A DNA stretch of 7,413 bases, taken from NCBI GenBank assembly GCA_017467985.1, contig JAFUJY010000142.1, forward strand, positions 1 through 7,413. The letters are read 5' to 3'. This stretch comes from Bacillota bacterium. Lineage in GTDB: Bacteria > Bacillota > Clostridia > Lachnospirales > Bianqueaceae. The notes under the pieces are model-generated. The model was not told the origin of the DNA. It did no database searches and saw only the letters and a program-made list of their open reading frames with translations. Of the stretch, positions 5,342 through 7,413 are shown one piece after another (positions within the stretch are counted from its first letter, which is position 1; each line of letters starts with the position of its first letter). Both the position numbers and the translations under genes were made by a program.

Positions 5342-6730
5342 GTGGAAAAGACGATGGAAAAAATTGTCGCGCTGGCTAAGGCTCGCGGTTTCATGTTTGC
5401 CGGTTCTGAGATCTATGGTGGACTTGCCAATACTTGGGATTATGGTCCGTTGGGTGTAGAACTGAAGAATAATGTTAAGAAGGCTTGGTGGGATGCATTT
5501 ATCAGCCATAATCCCTACAATGTAGGTATGGATAGTGCCATTCTGATGAACCCTGAGGTTTGGGTTGCCACCGGCCATGTTGGTAACTTTGACGATCCGC
5601 TGATGGATTGTAAGGCTTGTAAGTCTCGTTTCCGTGCGGACAAGCTGATTGAGGATTATTTGTTTGAGAATGGACTGACTCCTGAGTCTCCCATCGATGG
5701 CTGGACCAACGAGGAGATGGAGAAGTATATTGACGAGCATCACATTGACTGTCCGAATTGTGGTAAGCATGACTATACCTCCATTCGTCAGTTTAACCTG
5801 ATGTTCAAGACCTTCCAGGGCGTTACCGAGGATGCAAAGTCTGTTGTATACCTGCGTCCCGAGACCGCTCAGGGTATTTTCGTTAACTTCAAGAATGTAC
5901 AGCGTACAACCCGTAAGAAGGTACCTTTTGGTATCGGTCAGATTGGTAAGAGTTTCCGTAATGAGATCACTCCCGGTAACTTTACCTTCCGTACCCGTGA
6001 GTTTGAGCAGATGGAGTTGGAGTTCTTCTGCAAGCCCGGTACCGATCTGGATTGGTATGCTTACTGGAAGGAATTCTGCATGGACTGGCTGCATCGTCTG
6101 GGTCTGAAGGATGAGCATCTGCGTCTGCGTGATCACAGCCCCGAAGAGCTGGCATTCTATTCTAAGGGTACTTCCGATATCGAATTCACCTTCCCCTTCG
6201 GTTGGGGTGAGCTGTGGGGTATCGCTGACCGTACCGATTACGACTTGATGCAGCATCAGAATCATTCCGGCGAGGATATGAGCTATTTTGATCAGACCAG
6301 CAATGAGAAGTATGTTCCTTATTGTATCGAACCTTCTCTGGGTGCTGACCGTGTAACTCTGGCATTCCTGTGCGAGGCTTATGATGAAGAAGAGCTGGAG
6401 GGCGGCGATGTCCGTACCGTTCTGCACTTTGCTCCTGCACTGGCACCGGTTAAGATGGCTGTTTTGCCTCTGTCCAAGAAGCTGAACGAAAAGGCAGAAG
6501 AAGTATTTAACATGCTGTCTGCCAAGTACAATGTACAGTTTGATGATACCGGCAGTATCGGTAAGCGTTATCGCCGTCAGGATGAGATCGGTACTCCCTA
6601 CTGTATCACTGTTGACTTCGATACTCTGGAAGATGCTTCCGTGACCATTCGTCATCGTGATTCCATGGAGCAGGAGCGTATGAAGATCGACGATCTGCTG
6701 ACTTATTTCAGCGATAAATTCAGTTTTTAA
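5342..6730 (+). CDS. glyS: Glycine--tRNA ligase, single-chain class II type
   Basis: This enzyme activates glycine with ATP and charges tRNA-Gly in the cytoplasm. It is the homodimeric type, not the two-subunit GlyQ/GlyS type of Bacillus. The 462 residues fit that family. Seen in order: the N-terminal block GSEIYGGLANTWDYGPLGVE (21-40); motif 1 region near 63-79 (MDSAILMNPEVWVATGH); a cysteine insert with C90-x2-C93 and C137-x2-C140, probably a zinc site; 'RPETAQGIFVNF' (172-183); motif 2 from RNE (206-208) through FRTREFEQMELEFF (216-229); GWGE (287-290) and motif 3 GADR (334-337). An anticodon-binding domain spans about 365-457. GTG is chosen as start because it fits the MEKTMEKIVALAK opening and has a ribosome binding site at 5324-5331. 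The gene has a strong promoter of its own and uses a narrow codon set (CGT, GGT, CTG), consistent with high expression. Confidence 0.97.
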   Translation: MEKTMEKIVALAKARGFMFAGSEIYGGLANTWDYGPLGVELKNNVKKAWWDAFISHNPYNVGMDSAILMNPEVWVATGHVGNFDDPLMDCKACKSRFRADKLIEDYLFENGLTPESPIDGWTNEEMEKYIDEHHIDCPNCGKHDYTSIRQFNLMFKTFQGVTEDAKSVVYLRPETAQGIFVNFKNVQRTTRKKVPFGIGQIGKSFRNEITPGNFTFRTREFEQMELEFFCKPGTDLDWYAYWKEFCMDWLHRLGLKDEHLRLRDHSPEELAFYSKGTSDIEFTFPFGWGELWGIADRTDYDLMQHQNHSGEDMSYFDQTSNEKYVPYCIEPSLGADRVTLAFLCEAYDEEELEGGDVRTVLHFAPALAPVKMAVLPLSKKLNEKAEEVFNMLSAKYNVQFDDTGSIGKRYRRQDEIGTPYCITVDFDTLEDASVTIRHRDSMEQERMKIDDLLTYFSDKFSF

Positions 6731-6755
6731 TTGTAGGCCTCTGGCAACTGCAATT
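6721..6755 (+). other. Weak hairpins across the glyS stop and glyS-ppdK gap
   Basis: CAGTT (6721-6725) can pair with AACTG (6746-6750), or AATTG (6729-6733) with CAATT (6751-6755); inside lies GCC/GGC around TCT. None is followed by a T run. I do not see a convincing terminator or promoter in the 64-base gap, so read-through from glyS into ppdK is plausible. Confidence 0.25.
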
Positions 6756-6778
6756 TAAATAAAACCAAAAATACTTTT

Positions 6779-6784
6779 AGGAGG
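6779..6784 (+). promoter_or_regulatory. Ribosome binding site for ppdK
   Basis: A full AGGAGG lies 10 bases before the ATG at 6795, consistent with strong translation. Confidence 0.75.
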
Positions 6785-6794
6785 TTGATTCGTA

Positions 6795-7413
6795 ATGAGT
6801 CACAAGTATGTTTACCTGTTCTCTGAAGGCGACGCAAGCATGCGTGAGCTGCTCGGAGGTAAGGGTGCTAACCTGGCAGAAATGACCAAGATTGGTCTGC
6901 CTGTTCCCCAGGGCTTTACTGTAACTACTGAGGCTTGTACCCAGTACTACGAGGATGGCAGAAAGATTAACGAAGAAATTCAGGCTGAGATCATGGAGTA
7001 CATCGACAAGATGGAAGGCATCACCGGCATGAAGTTCGGTGACAAGGAGAACCCGCTGCTGGTTTCCGTACGTTCTGGTGCTCGTGCTTCCATGCCCGGT
7101 ATGATGGACACCATTCTGAACCTGGGTCTGAACGAAGAAGTTGTTGAAGTTCTGGCCAAGAAGTCCGGCAACCCCCGTTGGGCTTACGACTGCTATCGTC
7201 GTTTCATCCAGATGTACTCCGACGTCGTTATGGAAGTCGGCAAGAAGTACTTCGAGGCTCTGATCGACGAAATGAAGGAAGAGCGCGGCGTGACCCAGGA
7301 CGTTGAGCTGACCGCCGACGACCTGAAGGAGCTGGCAAACCAGTTCAAGGCCGAGTACAAGAACAAGATCGGCCAGGACTTCCCCTCCGATCCCATCGAG
7401 CAGCTGATGGGCG
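6795..7413 (+). CDS. ppdK: Pyruvate, phosphate dikinase, N-terminal part (runs off window)
   Basis: PPDK reversibly converts pyruvate, ATP and phosphate to phosphoenolpyruvate, AMP and diphosphate. In anaerobic Clostridia it serves PPi-linked glycolysis or gluconeogenesis. Only 206 codons are in the window; the full enzyme is about 870-880 residues, with central phosphohistidine and C-terminal PEP-binding domains beyond the edge. The visible part is the ATP-grasp nucleotide-binding domain: LLGGKGANLAEM (19-30) with Lys23, LPVPQGFTVTTEA (35-47), and the SVRSGARASMPGMMDTILNL block (91-110) with Arg93. These correspond to the ATP-binding Lys22 and Arg92 of the C. symbiosum enzyme, numbered without Met. 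The later stretch (RRFIQMYSDVVMEV, LTADDLKELA) also matches that enzyme as I recall it. The frame is open to the last base. The 64-base gap after glyS suggests a shared transcript. Codon use is strongly biased, as expected of an abundant enzyme. Confidence 0.97.
   Translation, partial: MSHKYVYLFSEGDASMRELLGGKGANLAEMTKIGLPVPQGFTVTTEACTQYYEDGRKINEEIQAEIMEYIDKMEGITGMKFGDKENPLLVSVRSGARASMPGMMDTILNLGLNEEVVEVLAKKSGNPRWAYDCYRRFIQMYSDVVMEVGKKYFEALIDEMKEERGVTQDVELTADDLKELANQFKAEYKNKIGQDFPSDPIEQLMG

Noticed and set aside
5312..6655. 447-codon open frame on the minus strand, opposite glyS
   Set aside because: It lies antisense to a clearly conserved, strongly codon-biased gene. Its protein has no recognisable motif, and such long antisense frames arise from biased codon use.
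6731..6761. TTGTAG/TAAATA as a ppdK promoter
   Set aside because: The spacing is 19 bases with poor boxes in an AT-rich gap; it is not distinguishable from chance.
1..7413. tRNA, rRNA, CRISPR arrays, insertion sequences or phage genes
   Set aside because: I looked for cloverleaf-like arms, regularly spaced repeats, transposase or integrase motifs and terminal inverted repeats and saw none.

Overview
The window looks like a chromosomal housekeeping region of a Gram-positive, low-to-mid GC bacterium of class Clostridia (Bacillota). Three things suggest this. The gene order is era, yqzL-like, recO, glyS, ppdK. The glycyl-tRNA synthetase is the single-chain type. The start of the pyruvate phosphate dikinase closely resembles, from memory, the Clostridium symbiosum enzyme. 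The order also matches the Bacillus era-yqzL-recO-glyQS neighbourhood. I would not go below class level without a search. All genes I support are on the + strand.

Layout. Bases 1-2601 hold the 3' part of a presequence-protease-like M16C zinc peptidase whose first ~100 residues lie before the window. It overlaps era (2601-3482) by one base (TAATG). A 95-base gap with hairpins leads to a tiny yqzL-like gene (3578-3769), whose 3' third overlaps recO (3678-4427) in another frame. Next comes an AT-rich stretch holding a GNAT-family acetyltransferase gene (start at 4527 or 4491, stop 5165) with its own candidate promoter and terminator. It looks like a later insertion into the conserved cluster. 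A near-consensus sigma-A promoter (5264-5292) then drives the glycyl-tRNA synthetase gene (5342-6730). After 64 bases ppdK begins at 6795 and runs off the end of the window.

How the genes relate. Era (16S rRNA/30S maturation), RecO (recombinational repair) and GlyRS (glycine charging) are core information-processing functions that are neighbours by conserved synteny rather than steps in one pathway. The M16C peptidase probably degrades oligopeptides. PPDK interconverts pyruvate and phosphoenolpyruvate. M16C-era are probably translationally coupled, and so are yqzL-recO. glyS and ppdK may share a transcript, since I see no convincing terminator between them.

I found no RNA gene, CRISPR array, insertion sequence or evident new multi-gene system. 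The points most worth a second look are the compositionally distinct GNAT cassette between recO and glyS, the yqzL/recO out-of-frame overlap, a T-box-like fragment and missing full T-box before glyS, and the alternative RNA hairpins ahead of yqzL and glyS.
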